Shown in pieces: positions 1-14,899 of a stretch of DNA of 64,000 nt (position 1 is its first letter; the number at the start of each line of letters is the position of its first letter). The translations under genes and the position numbers were made by a program. The stretch spans positions 1 to 64,000 of the forward strand of contig JAPYMA010000319.1 in the NCBI GenBank assembly GCA_035041965.1. The letters are read 5' to 3'. This stretch comes from Anisakis pegreffii (lineage: Eukaryota; Nematoda; Chromadorea; Rhabditida; Anisakidae). The notes beneath the pieces are model-generated. The model worked only from the letters and a program-made list of their open reading frames with translations, was not told the DNA's origin and did no database searches.

Positions 1-664
1 AGCCCATGACAATACAGTGACAGTTACAATAATAACAATACAATAGTAGCACAAATAATATTAACAACTAAATTAAAAAGTACTAAAAAATCCCCCCAGT
101 TAAAACACACGACACATCATCAACATATTCGAAAACATGTTTCGATTAACGATGATAAGTTCTATAGCATTGAACAATATGACACAATATGTATCACTGT
201 ATTGTCATCAAATTTCAAAGAGTCAGTTACTAATAAAGAACGATGTACAAGTAATCAACTATAATACATGTACAAAATAATTCACAATATTCACCAATGA
301 ATTAAGGAATGAAAGAAAAAGCATGCAAAAATGTGGTCACTGACCACGACTTAATTTTATTCTTGTTCCTTAAGTTCTAAAAGAAGTGAAAATAAATAGT
401 CCAAAATGAGGAGTTGGTCAACTCCGGATTATTTGTTCAAGTTCTCATGAAATGAAAATAAAGTTCAAAGTCCTAACCCTGCGCTTCCACGCGCTATCTT
501 ATCATACTATTTGCATACTCTGATACGGTTGTTGTGATTTGGATATTGATACGTTCTATTTTGAGATTGGTGGCTTGATATTGCTGCTCTCTTGAAGTCA
601 TCTTGATCCCTGATGTAAGCTGTCATCACCGTCCCCATCCATCGAACATCATCCAACGAAAACG

Positions 665-1064
665 TCATCCTCCGAATAAAAAAGCGTCCATCCCAACGTC
701 GTCCACCATACTCACTGAAAATGCGGCAATTCATATCAGATCACGAGAAATTAACAAGACCGATGGATAATGAAGTCATTTCAAACCACTAAGTAACAAA
801 TTTAATCACCACATAAATGATTTTATTCCCCACCTTCGATTTGATTCGATCTGCAGTGACAGCATCGTTCAGCTGTCACATCTTGATCGATCATCCCCAT
901 CTGAAACAACATTAAATGAATAATTCGCAGTTTTCATCAATTCCATTTCAAAACGATCAGAGCAATTCAATGCAATTCTCACTTTCCTCACAATAGTACT
1001 AAACTATCACCGATAATAATAAAACTAAAATCACGAATAAAATATAGAAAGATGTATAACGCAT
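665..1064 (-). CDS. Candidate small secreted peptide, 56 aa, three exons
   Basis: A three-exon minus-strand model can be read in one phase: exon 1 at 1064-1011, exon 2 at 900-834, exon 3 at 714-665. Exon 1 encodes a hydrophobic run starting MRYTSFYILFVILVLLLS that looks like a signal peptide. Exon 2 lies between a TTGTTTCAG acceptor and a GAAG|GTGGGG donor and carries a CCHC cluster (ERCCHCRSN). Exon 3 follows CATTTTCAG and ends in a Phe-Leu-Phe-Gly-Gly tail. Splice signals and phases agree, but no family is recognised. Exon 3 also has a longer open frame (to 507, ending RVCK) that would need a different junction. It could be a secreted or neuropeptide-like precursor, or chance. Transcript evidence is lacking. 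Confidence 0.3.
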
Positions 1065-2612
1065 CAACACTTGACCGCACAAACCACTCTCGACAATAGT
1101 AAATGAATGCTGAATAAATACATTAGTAAGGCAGTCACTTTGAAATGATCTGTGATGATCAATTAGTATAGTACTATTCATGGGAATAGATCAAATAAGT
1201 TGAATTTAAAAAATATTCAAAAATTCATACGGATCAAATGTATCAAGAATCGTGCAATCGTGCTAACAGAATTGAAAGTAATTTAAGTGATCTTGGTGGA
1301 GTTAGATGGGAAAAAATCGATTGACAAGTGGGGTGTCTGTTCTCGTCATCAAGCCGAGAATTGTCGAAATAGCGTTGTGAGGACTAGTGAGACGGAAATT
1401 AGCATGAGAACATATGAGAAAATAGAGATGCAGAGGCTTCATGATTCTGGAGTGTCATGCATCGGATGCGAGCGTGTGTAGGTGTACACGTGCGTGTTTA
1501 AAGCATTGTATGCATGGAACATCGTTTGACGTTTTTTGACAGAGTGCATGCAAAAGACCATTGCGAAATTCCAATGCATTGAGTAAACAACATCACAAAA
1601 AGTTCTGATCTCTGATCAGCTCTTTGACATTATACCATTGAAACTGTTTCATCAAAGGGAAGACTAGTAGAGCATGAGCGTATAGATTATTCTAAGTAAT
1701 GATAACTGATTACATTGATAATTTGATAAGATACTGTTCTTTGATATCATAATCAGCCTAAATCGAGAAGAAATGCACGTGAAAGGCGACTGATACAATT
1801 GAGATGTTCAATATCTTTCCTTTCTATGCAGCCGAATCGCTCTGATGAGCAAATCGCTTTCTAGCAATAAAATATCTAGGTTCACGCATTCAAAGAAGGC
1901 TATTTTATTTTGCTGAATTTTTCTTTTCAAAATATTCTATTTTGCTGAAATTTTCCATGTGAAAACAACACAAGTCTTTATTGTTCATCTTTATTTATCA
2001 TAAATCTTTCACAACATACATACACATCATTACTATTAAACATTATTTTCATAATATTGTCAAAACATCCTTTTAATTGCATAATAACCATCACAAGCTG
2101 ATTCACTTAAATACATACAGCTTTTATGAGCAACAATTAAAACAATGAAAATTGTATGATGATACTGATAGTGTTATGAAAAACCCTGTAAATGTTAATA
2201 AGTATCACAGAGAATAGAATAAAAACTAATGTAAGACAGTGACAATTTCGTTATAAATGAAAATTAAACCAGTCAGTTTTTAATTTATTGAAACTGACTG
2301 AAAGGAAGACCGAAAGCTTTTCATAATATATTTATGAATATCTAAACCGTTACAATATTATTTCAATTTCATAATTACAAATAAGATTACATTCAACAAA
2401 AAAAAATAAAACAAAACATTCAGTATACATTTCGATAATATCACAGTAAAAACAAACAAATATCATAAGGAACACTACAAAAACTAATGATTTGGATGTA
2501 CAGATATAGTAGTTCATCAACTAGTCCTGCATAAATTTTGTCTGCATTGGAAGATCGATTTTAAATTTCAAATAATTTGAAAATTACTTTGAGATTTACG
2601 GCATCAGATTCG

Positions 2613-2764
2613 CTAAATCGTTACAAAATCACCGGGACAAGCACAAACGTAAGGCATAAGAACAATCACTACTTCAGGATTACGATCCGTCCCCAGCTAC
2701 AGTTAACCGTAGAAACTGGATAACTGGAAGTCCTAGCCCCATATTCCGGATATCAAGATCATAA
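2613..2764 (-). pseudogene. Coding-like minus-strand segment, frame broken
   Basis: After a CTGTATAG acceptor the minus strand reads a protein-like stretch beginning YDLDIRNMGLGLPVIQF and stopping at 2680. The adjoining frame then reads NPEVVIVLMPYVCACPGDFV and stops at 2613. The two look like parts of one product separated by a frame change. I do not recognise the family. It may be the last exon of a gene, a decayed copy, or a coincidence of open frames. Confidence 0.2.
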
Positions 2765-4481
2765 CTATACAGATAAAAGGATATTACAAGGAACAAAATG
2801 AACGCCAACATTTAATTTCGCGGGTTTGCTTTCGTTATGAGAATGTTTGAGCGCACTTTCAAATTGGGTGCAAAATTTTGACAGTTTTTTGCCTATAATT
2901 CTGCCGAAAGTCCACCAAATCGACATTGTAACTGTTAGAAATATTGATAAATAGGTCCCGAACTTAGCCTGAAATCAAAATCCAAAATGATTTAGTGCTG
3001 ACCGATTTTGAGCGCAAAGTCGATAATGGGAACGTATCATAGAAATATTTTGCCCACCCCTCACTTTTCGGATTTTCCATTCAGCAAATCGCTGCGCCGG
3101 CCCGTTTTTGGCGATGAGCCGAGATGCGTCGGCGTGAAATGCCATTCGCGAGTGGTCCTTATTTATTTTATTTCTAATTTTCTAATTAATTAGCGGTAGT
3201 CATGATTCACAGATCAAATTCCATTGATATTGCCCAATTAGGTCGATGTACCGAATGTGAATGGGTTTTGCTGAGCTAATCAAATCGCTAATGTTAGCAA
3301 AAAAAGCTTCCAAATTAAGATCAGCATGGATTTTGATGTGGATCAAAAGCTTCGATCAAATCTCAACAATTCCATCATTATCACTATATATTGTCTTCGA
3401 ATTTTTTATGCTTCAACTGTATTCTTCAACAAAAACTGATCAATGTAAACCGCATGATTGTGTTTTCGGTTGAATTTAACACATTGATTTTGCTTCTGGG
3501 TTTATCTGTAAATTTCATTCGCCCTAACGTCATCCATGAGAATGATGTGGTTGATTGTTCACACTGGGAATTTCATGAAAGATAATATTTGAATAAAGAG
3601 AAAACCTATGATGTCAGTTCACTTTGAAATTCACTTTTAACGTTTTGATTTGACCGAAAGTTTTTTCTTCAGCATTCAAACGAATAATATCAATCACACA
3701 TCAGTTATCAGATTATGTTTTCACTTTGCAAATTATGTGAAACACTTTTAAGAAGATGTGAATGAAATGATTTGAATTGAACTGAATTAAATTGAATTGG
3801 TGAGTGTACATACATCGTGAACATCCTTACTATCTGGCTAATATCATATCACAGGTCTTATCGCTGCTTATTGTTTAAGTGCCATACAATCGAAATGTCT
3901 TCGTGTTCGCTTTTGCTCAAAAATCGTCACCTGTTGAAATTTTGCTGGAGTAATTTGAATTGGTAAGTGAGATGCTAGATTGTTCGTTTCTGATAAAAGT
4001 GATTATTCGTTCATTTATGATGGTTGTCTTCGTTCCGTTTCGAGTGTTCTTATTTGAGTGATTTCTTAGAGAAGAAAAACTGACAAGTCTTTGCTATCAA
4101 ATGATTGATATTACTGAATTGTTCATGCTTAAATGTCTTTTATGATTTGGCTCTGTCCTAGTTGCTTTTATAGTTTGATATAGCATACAGCGTTAAACTT
4201 TTCAACTCATCCTTTGTGCATTTATAAAAGCCGTGTTTCGCTCGAAATTTGTATAAATTCATTTGCCTGTTTGCTTTCTTTAAGGATTGTTTCTTAAAGT
4301 TTGCAAAATTTATGCGAAACGATACGTTCGTTTGTCACGTTTGCAGTTCACGAATTCTGTTTGCTTGCATCAGCGATGCAGTTTATTTCTGTAATATAGG
4401 AAATGGCATCAGCATCAGTATGAACTGGGCTGTTTGTTTATTTGGTTGTCTTCGTTGATTCAGTTTCAATTTTGTTTGATA

Positions 4482-4516
4482 TTTCAGTTTAGCAATGGTA
4501 TTTTGTTTGGTTTCAG
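4482..4516 (+). promoter_or_regulatory. Possible 5' splice or spliced-leader acceptor sites of the macrodomain gene
   Basis: Two TTTCAG acceptor-like sites end at 4487 and 4516, 76 and 47 bases before the start codon at 4563. In nematodes such a site just upstream of an initiator ATG commonly receives a trans-spliced leader or joins a 5' untranslated exon. Which is used cannot be told from sequence. Confidence 0.35.
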
Positions 4517-4562
4517 TGTTGTGTCTTCTCAAATACAACAGCATCAGCTGCAGCACTACTCA

Positions 4563-5946
4563 ATGGCAAGTCGATCAAACGAGGCATTCACACGTCTCGA
4601 TCAAATCCCAACGTTTGCCGAAAAGGCGAATCTGAACAATCCGGAGAAAACATCGACAAAAGTCTGCGTTTGGCAAGGTGACATAACTCGTCTTCAGGTG
4701 GATGTGATCGTTAATGCTGCGAACCATTCACTTCTTGGAGGTTTCTAACAAATTTTTATCATTATCGCTGGTTTTATTATTGTTATTATTACTAATGTTA
4801 TCATTATAATCATTTATATCATTAATATTGTTATCATTATAATTGTTATAATGATAATAATATTGTTACTGGTATCGTTATTCATTGAAGGCGGAGGTGT
4901 TGACGGGGCCATCCACCGGGCCGCAGGACGAGGTCTCTACGAGGAATGTAAAACGTTGAACGGATGCAAAACTGGTGAAGCAAAGATAACGGCTGCGCAC
5001 AATATCAAACACATCAAAAGTTTGTTTTTTTTTAAATTTAATTTTATTTTATTTATTCATTCGCATGAAAATATGTGTAAGAAGTTCAGTACAATGATAT
5101 CAGTTATAACAAAGTCACAAAGTAAGTGAAATTGCATTCGAGTTTGTATTGGATCTTCAGTTAATGATTGCAATTTTTAAGAAATCATCCATACGGTTGG
5201 ACCTCAAGTACATGGCTTATTGAATACAACACATGAGGATCAACTCAAATCATGCTATTTACAGTCGTTAGCATTGGCTGTTGAAAATAATTTACGATCT
5301 ATTGTATGTTTCATCTTGTTTTATTCTTCTCTTCACAACTTTTATTTTCGCAATTTATGAACACAACTAACTTTATTTGAGTCACTAAAGGTTCAGTGTC
5401 AGTCAGACATAAGAGTAAATTCATTGACAGTTCAGAGGAAATTATTCAGTTACATTCACACGTAATAATTGCTAACAAAAGATGTAATAACGTTAAGTAT
5501 CGAGCATAATTCGGGTGAATATTCAGGCATTTCCATGCATATCAACTGGTATCTATGGCTATCCCAACGAGCGTGCTTGCCCAACGGTGCTAAATCTTAT
5601 CAAATCGTGGTTGCTGGAGGACTCAAATATTGATAAGGTTTTCATATTACATCAATTTTTGAACCGAATTATGTAAAGATTAAATGATGCAAATGTATGA
5701 TGCAAATAATTTGTAAATTGAATATTTTGAGCATTTTCGTTCACGCAAAAGTGATCTTTACAAATGTTTTGCATGAATTTTGGTGATGATTTTGCGGTCT
5801 TCTTGTTTTCCTATCGATTAAGCCCCTTAATGGAACTGTACAATCAATTTCAGATGGATCGTATTGTGTTCTGTGTATTTCTCGACGATGATGTTCAAAT
5901 CTATACGAAAAATCTGCCGAAAGTTTTTGGTGAATCGACATCCTGA
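4563..5946 (+). CDS. Macrodomain (MacroD-type) ADP-ribosyl hydrolase, 210 aa, five exons
   Basis: Exons 4563-4740, 4891-5019, 5182-5303, 5527-5637 and 5854-5946 join in frame into 210 residues. The macrodomain begins after a ~30-residue polar N-terminus. N51-A-A-N is followed by the glycine-rich loop GGGGVDG (59-65), then the HTVGP strand, and the second ligand loop STGIYGYP (149-156). The end has the VFCVF-DDDVQIY strand typical of MacroD1/MacroD2. Members remove mono-ADP-ribose from proteins and hydrolyse O-acetyl-ADP-ribose; the NAAN asparagine and the GVDG aspartate, both present, are important for activity. Length suits a single-domain MacroD. No mitochondrial presequence is obvious, so nuclear or cytosolic action is inferred. 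The start is the first ATG in the frame of the domain after the acceptors at 4487/4516. Everything needed for activity appears intact. Confidence 0.9.
4745..4865. repeat. ATT/ATC-rich low-complexity tract in macrodomain intron 1
   Basis: Nearly the whole intron is a degenerate run of ATT, GTT and ATC triplets, such as ATTATTGTTATTATTACT. Similar runs fill introns elsewhere in the window. It is simple-sequence DNA with no coding signal. Confidence 0.7.
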
Positions 5947-6344
5947 AAGGGATGAGGCAGCTAGCTGTTCGCGAGAGTGCAAACTGATATGAAAAATTGA
6001 AATTTTAGTACTTGATTTAGGAGATTCTATGAATTTGCTTATTGCTAGTTGCTCTATGTGCTTGTTGTTCGGTGAGTTCATTCATTCATGTACAATATTT
6101 CCAATTGTTAATTGATTGCCAAACATTTTGAATGGAGTGTTCAAAAGAATGCAAAAGTTTTACTACGTGTATTTTTTCTTGATTCAAATAATTTTCGCTT
6201 CTTAACCAGGGCTTGATTTCTGCTTTACAGTACGAGTTGACGACGACAAATGTGTTGTTGTTTTTCGTTTATTTAATGTTTATTAATTAATTTATATGGT
6301 TTTTTTGCATATGTTCGCTGAATGAATCGGTGATAATTTCGTCA

Positions 6345-6350
6345 AATAAA
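6345..6350 (+). terminator. AATAAA polyadenylation signal, macrodomain gene
   Basis: An AATAAA lies about 400 bases after the macrodomain stop codon on the same strand. It is the best candidate poly(A) signal before the minus-strand relic downstream. Distance is long for a nematode 3' UTR, so a nearer non-canonical signal is possible. Confidence 0.4.
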
Positions 6351-6899
6351 GAGTTGTGTAACAATATAATGTTGATGTTGAGTTTGCTGGAGCAACAATA
6401 TATATTATATAAATTCAGTGAAGTCTCAGTTAAACAAATTCCAATTCAGTAAAGCTATCAACCCAGTAGTTGTTTCGACGCAATTCTTGTTGAAGTGGAA
6501 TTTCCTATAGTTTATAATGTGACATCGGGAACTGGTCCTGTTCGAGTGGAGAAATCCAAGCTTTCTGAAGTCTGGGATGAGAATGATTGATGAGTGTGGG
6601 ATAGAGTAAGACACGACACTTTCCGTTGAGATACTCCGTGTTTATCTGACTGAGCTTTGATTCAACAATTCTTATTCGAAGGCAGTAACTACGTTGTGAG
6701 CTGACAGTATTTCGGTTGGCAAGCACTGATAATTGTGGGTCGGTTATTTTTACTGGGCGAGTGATTTTTGACAAGCACAGAGATTTGTGATTTGCATGAT
6801 CAGCAAGAGAACGGAAAGTTTATAATTACAGTCATTTCTTGCAAACGTTCAAATAATCCATGAGAAATTTGAAGAGTATCACAAAAATGTGTTGGGACG

Positions 6900-7104
6900 T
6901 TATTGTTTTGGAGTATCCGTGCGTTCAGTTTGATCACAACCAATCGCTTGTTTCTTTTCAGGCTCGTTGTCCTGTTCAGGGGCATATGTCCTGAAGAAGC
7001 CGTGAAAACGGTTTACAATTGAGACGTTTCTTCAGCTCGAATCTTTCCGTTAGATCACCCGCATTCATTCCCATTGCTCTGAGTTGAGCTCTCATGAAAT
7101 ACTT
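6900..7104 (-). pseudogene. Broken fragment of a polypeptide GalNAc-transferase
   Basis: On the minus strand, after a possible acceptor (TTTCCGAAG), the sequence reads KYFMRAQLRAMGMNAGDLTE and then an ERFELKKRLNCKPFS segment. The GD-[LIV]-[ST]-ER-x-x-L-[RK]-x-x-L-x-CKPF pattern is the end of the catalytic domain of UDP-GalNAc:polypeptide N-acetylgalactosaminyltransferases, Golgi enzymes that start mucin-type O-glycans. The expected Trp after CKPFS is replaced (CGG for TGG). The frame then stops at 6976 (DICP*), while the +1 frame continues APEQDNEPEKKQ up to 6900. The rest of the catalytic domain is not visible. Open minus frames continue to about 6505 and could be decayed lectin-domain sequence, but I cannot show that. 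I read it as a relic, not a working gene. Confidence 0.55.
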
Positions 7105-8437
7105 CGGAAATTTCATTTTGAATCTCAAAAAAAAAGAAAAAGAGAATTGCTCGAGGAACATCTTTTGATGCGAAAAGGAGATCATTTTTGAACCTCTTTT
7201 CTAGTTTTATCCACAACCGTAAGCTTCAGTTTCATTGCGTTTTATCCACCGTTCTTGATTGTTGTTATCATTATTGTTGTATTTATTATTGTAATTAACA
7301 TTGTTAGAATAGTCTTCAAAAATGGTATATGTGTTTAGGTTAACTTTTTTGTGCACTTTTGTTGAAATAAAGAGTAAATAATTATGAATTGAACCGTACC
7401 AATAAATTTGGAAATGATGATCATAAAACTCGATTTTACATCATAAAATTCATCGTTAAAAAAATTTGACTTTCATCGCGGTTTGTTGTAATCCTTGGAT
7501 GATTAATCAATCATCTGAATGGCTGAATAATAGAACCAGAATTGTGCACAAGTGATTCGATGAGAAGTAGTTGGCATATCAAGGTAATACGATATGATTT
7601 ATACTTTTGATCTTTCATGAACCGTTTTACACAACCTACGAATCGATTCATCATAAAACTTGATTTCATGATTTCTTGACAGACGTTTACTTATGCTCTA
7701 GACAGGTTCCAATTATCGATAAATTAAGCAAAAAAAATCATCATGCAGAATCACTGCGTTCAACACGCAATAAAATGCCACAAAGTGATATTCGTACTGC
7801 TTATCGAGGATCACTTGTCATCCACAATCAATGATACTCCACATAACAAATCAGGAAATTTTCACTTCCTGGTCTCGCCAAATTAAACCAATAGGGAGTT
7901 TAATTAAGCAAAACATCGATTGTGTGAACGAAACCAATGCTCCAATCCCATATGCATGATTGATGAGGTGATTCGATTGCATTTCATTAATAAATTAATT
8001 CTAAAACTCGTTTGATGCTTTCTTCCACATATTTTTCATCACATTTCTTTTCAAAAAATTTCATATGAATCGTTTGATGGAATTGGTTTTGCCTAATTCG
8101 TTCGTCTTCAATGCTTCATGAACTCACATTTAATCAGTGTCCATCCAGTTTTTCAATAAAAATGATTTTTGTATGTTCTTCCCGTGTACTCACATATTTG
8201 TACTTACTTTTGGTATTCATTTGTGGTATTCATTTAACATTCCATGAGCCATTGATAGTCGTCGATCTATTGAAATTGATGTTGCCTAGTAAAATTCTCG
8301 TAATGTATCAATTACGTTCATATATCGCGGTATCAACTCGAATACATTTGTGTTACAAATGTAAACTTAAAACTTTTTAATTGTTTCGTTTGAGGATCGA
8401 ATAGGTGTGCGAAGACCGAAAAAAGCAACAAAAAACA
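7105..8437. other. Intergenic region upstream of the P450
   Basis: AT-rich sequence without a recognisable gene. A plus-strand ORF at 8111-8380 is rich in aromatic and hydrophobic codons and has no family or splice support. The P450 promoter must lie here, but no clear TATA box or nematode acceptor close to the ATG at 8438 was found. Confidence 0.4.
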
Positions 8438-12854
<4,417 letters not shown>

Positions 12855-12922
12855 ATGAAGACGATAAAGAATTTTGTGAACTATCGCAATGATCCAAAAT
12901 TGATAAATGAAGGAATATGATC

Positions 12923-12928
12923 AATAAA
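12923..12928 (+). terminator. AATAAA polyadenylation signal, P450 gene
   Basis: AATAAA (in TCAATAAAGT) lies 69 bases after the P450 stop codon, a normal spacing for a nematode 3' UTR. It marks the likely end of the transcript. Confidence 0.75.
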
Positions 12929-13220
12929 GTTGTATTTTTGTAAAGACCAACAATTGAATTGCGTATTACAGAAGTAGTTTCATGACAGCCCTAATCTAGC
13001 TTCGAAATAGTCCATTGGAACATATTTCTCCTAGTATGGTGCTCACATACGTTCGATTCACATCATAGAAGCCATATTCTACAGTATTCTGTCCGGAATA
13101 TTGTCAATCATATCGATGCATGCATGCAGGAATACATTATGTCATTCACTCCGCAGCTTTCTTTGAGTTCTCCTAGGGTATTCTGTTGCTCGAAAGCGAT
13201 TTGCTCATGAGAGCGATTCA

Positions 13221-13320
13221 GGTTTGAATATGGGTTTGATATATTCAGGCCCACCCTGTTCTCAGGTTTGCCCAGTAACATATCACTGTTCATAAATCGC
13301 TCGATCGGGCAGAATCTCAG
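13221..13320 (-). repeat. Repeat unit D, inverted copy of the 13-kb repeat family
   Basis: Read on the minus strand it begins GAGATTCTGCCCGATCGA, passes ATATGTTACTGGGCAAACC and ends ATATCAAACCCATAT. It is the reverse-complement partner of unit A at 13433-13532, separated from it by about 110 bases, so the pair could form a stem. It sits inside a 100-codon minus-strand open frame (13108-13410) of unknown nature. Confidence 0.65.
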
Positions 13321-13432
13321 CATTCCGCCAATGAAAATGTCGCACATAAATTCTGCCTGCATCAGGAGATATAGATGTTCTTCTGATGCTATAGGGATTA
13401 CCACATTCAAGCCTATCGTCTTTTCACTTTTA

Positions 13433-13532
13433 GAAAGCAGAGATTCTGCGCGATCGAATGATGTACAATTATCGATATGTTTCCAGGCAAACTTGAGAAG
13501 ACGGTAGGTTTGAATGTATCAAACCCATATTT
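13433..13532 (+). repeat. Repeat unit A
   Basis: Starts GAAAGCAGAGATTCTGCGCG after a CTTTTA run, contains CGATCGAATGATG and ends GGTAGGTTTGAATGTATC followed by AAACCCATAT. It shares the order of blocks with units B, C and D. A TTTTAG-like string directly before the unit resembles a splice acceptor. Confidence 0.65.
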
Positions 13533-13674
13533 CTATAGCAATGTATAACATGCATTGTTCTATAGTGATCAAATGCATATCAATGAGCACCTCAGCGCTA
13601 GTTGAGATAGGTTTAATTAAACAGCTATACCTCCTCAAATAAGCGAAATCGCCCGACAAAATATATACTTTTCT

Positions 13675-13771
13675 GAAAGCAGAGATTTTGCTCGATCGAC
13701 TGGTTTGAAAAAATTGATATGTTACTGGTCAAAGCTGAGGGTACGGTAGGTTTGAATGTGGCAACCCCTAT
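13675..13771 (+). repeat. Repeat unit B
   Basis: Starts GAAAGCAGAGATTTTGCTCG, has GATATGTTACTGG and ends ACGGTAGGTTTGAATGTGGC. It lies about 240 bases after unit A in the same orientation, with diverged spacer sequence. Confidence 0.65.
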
Positions 13772-13974
13772 ACCGTCAGAAAAATAGTTGTAAGCAAAAA
13801 TAGTTTCGAAAGTTTTTTGAAATTTTCAAAATTTCAAACCCTTATAACTTGTTCTAGGCTAGATATCGAGAACTGTCCTTTTAGCTGCTTATACTACTAG
13901 GCCCTTCCTTCGTTTCTTGTTGCTAAAAACACGGGTTCACTTAGACGCAGACTTTCTCGGCGAAAATTTCTTTT

Positions 13975-14877
13975 TTAGATAGCAGACGTTCTGCTCGATC
14001 GAATGGTGTATGAATGTGATTGTGTTATTGGGCAAACCTGCTTAATGTTTTCTCCTCTAAAAAGCATGGGGAAATAATTAGATTTGTCGAAAAAGCATGC
14101 GTTTACTTGATCGATATTGTGCTTCAGATTAACCACCTTGCTCAATTTTTTTCTCGTTTTTAACTCGTGAATTTCTTGAACCAAACGAGGAGCACCACGA
14201 TTTATGCGCGCAAGCTTCTTTGTAGTAAAATTGAGTTGTGCAGCTCCAGTTCCTGAACTCCCATTCCGGCTTTCGTTGTTTCCGATCAATTTCGAGCTGG
14301 TCGTGTTTTGGGACACATACTAGGCCAGTATTGTGATATTTGCATAACTTGGGTCTGTATGTTTTTAGAACGCATATGAATGGGTTAAAATAAGAGATAT
14401 TTTAGAATAGGCATAATCGGTTTCGATTTGATGACTCAACATTGACTGCCAATTTCGAACGTAATTTTTGAGACAGCAACGGAAATAAATGTATTTTCCC
14501 AATGAAAAAACGCACATCGAAATGAGTTCATTTCTCATATGCTTTCCAAGTGTTTCTTCGCATTGTTTTCAAAGTTATCGACTGAAATCATTTGTAACGT
14601 CGTTTATTGTTACACATTTCTTCTCGACATTCCCACTTACAATTCACTGTCAATCAATCGTTTTCAAAATTTTTGCTCTTCCATCGAAAAATGATTCATC
14701 CAAAACAACAACACATTTTCAGTTGTTTTTTCAACCGCTCGAACGCGTGCTACCTCTTAAAGCATCACCTTTAAGCTTTTCATCCTGTTCATTTATTGCC
14801 TCACCATTCAGTTTCGTTTCATCAAAACTCAACGTACTCATTCGTTTGTCATTTTTGTGCACACATTTTCCACACAT
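13975..14877 (-). pseudogene. Coding-like minus-strand stretch with internal stops
   Basis: One minus-strand frame carries several protein-like segments in succession. 14877-14734 reads from MCGKCVHKNDKRMSTLSFDE through a charged stretch; a middle part includes KCVVVLDESFFDG; 14319-13975, after a GGCCTAG acceptor-like site, includes GAPRLVQEIHELKTRKKL. Several stops separate them, and the likely donor (AAGAG|GTAGC) and acceptor phases do not match cleanly. No family is recognised. It could be exons of a real gene whose junctions I cannot place, or a decayed gene. Confidence 0.25.
13979..14050 (+). repeat. Repeat unit C, truncated
   Basis: Starts ATAGCAGACGTTCTGCTCGA after TTTTTTAG, has GTTATTGGGCAAACCTG, then diverges. 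About 300 bases after unit B. It overlaps the end of a minus-strand open frame (13975-14316). Confidence 0.55.
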
Positions 14878-14899
14878 TTTAATGATTTTTCTCAAAAAA

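Larger units (their letters stand above)
1..4440. other. Mostly non-coding flank upstream of the macrodomain gene
   Basis: AT-rich sequence with no recognisable conserved gene. Two minus-strand candidates are listed separately (665-1064 and 2613-2764). The stretch around 1885-1950 carries an imperfect short direct repeat containing TATTTTATTTTGCTGAA-like copies, and 2390-2460 is A-rich. Short plus-strand ORFs at 1287-1481, 3008-3193 and 3261-3585 have no splice-site or family support. A promoter for the macrodomain gene is expected near its right end, but I see no motif that fixes it. Confidence 0.5.

Noticed and set aside
5741..6081. Minus-strand ORFs over the last macrodomain exon
   Set aside because: Antisense shadows of a real exon.
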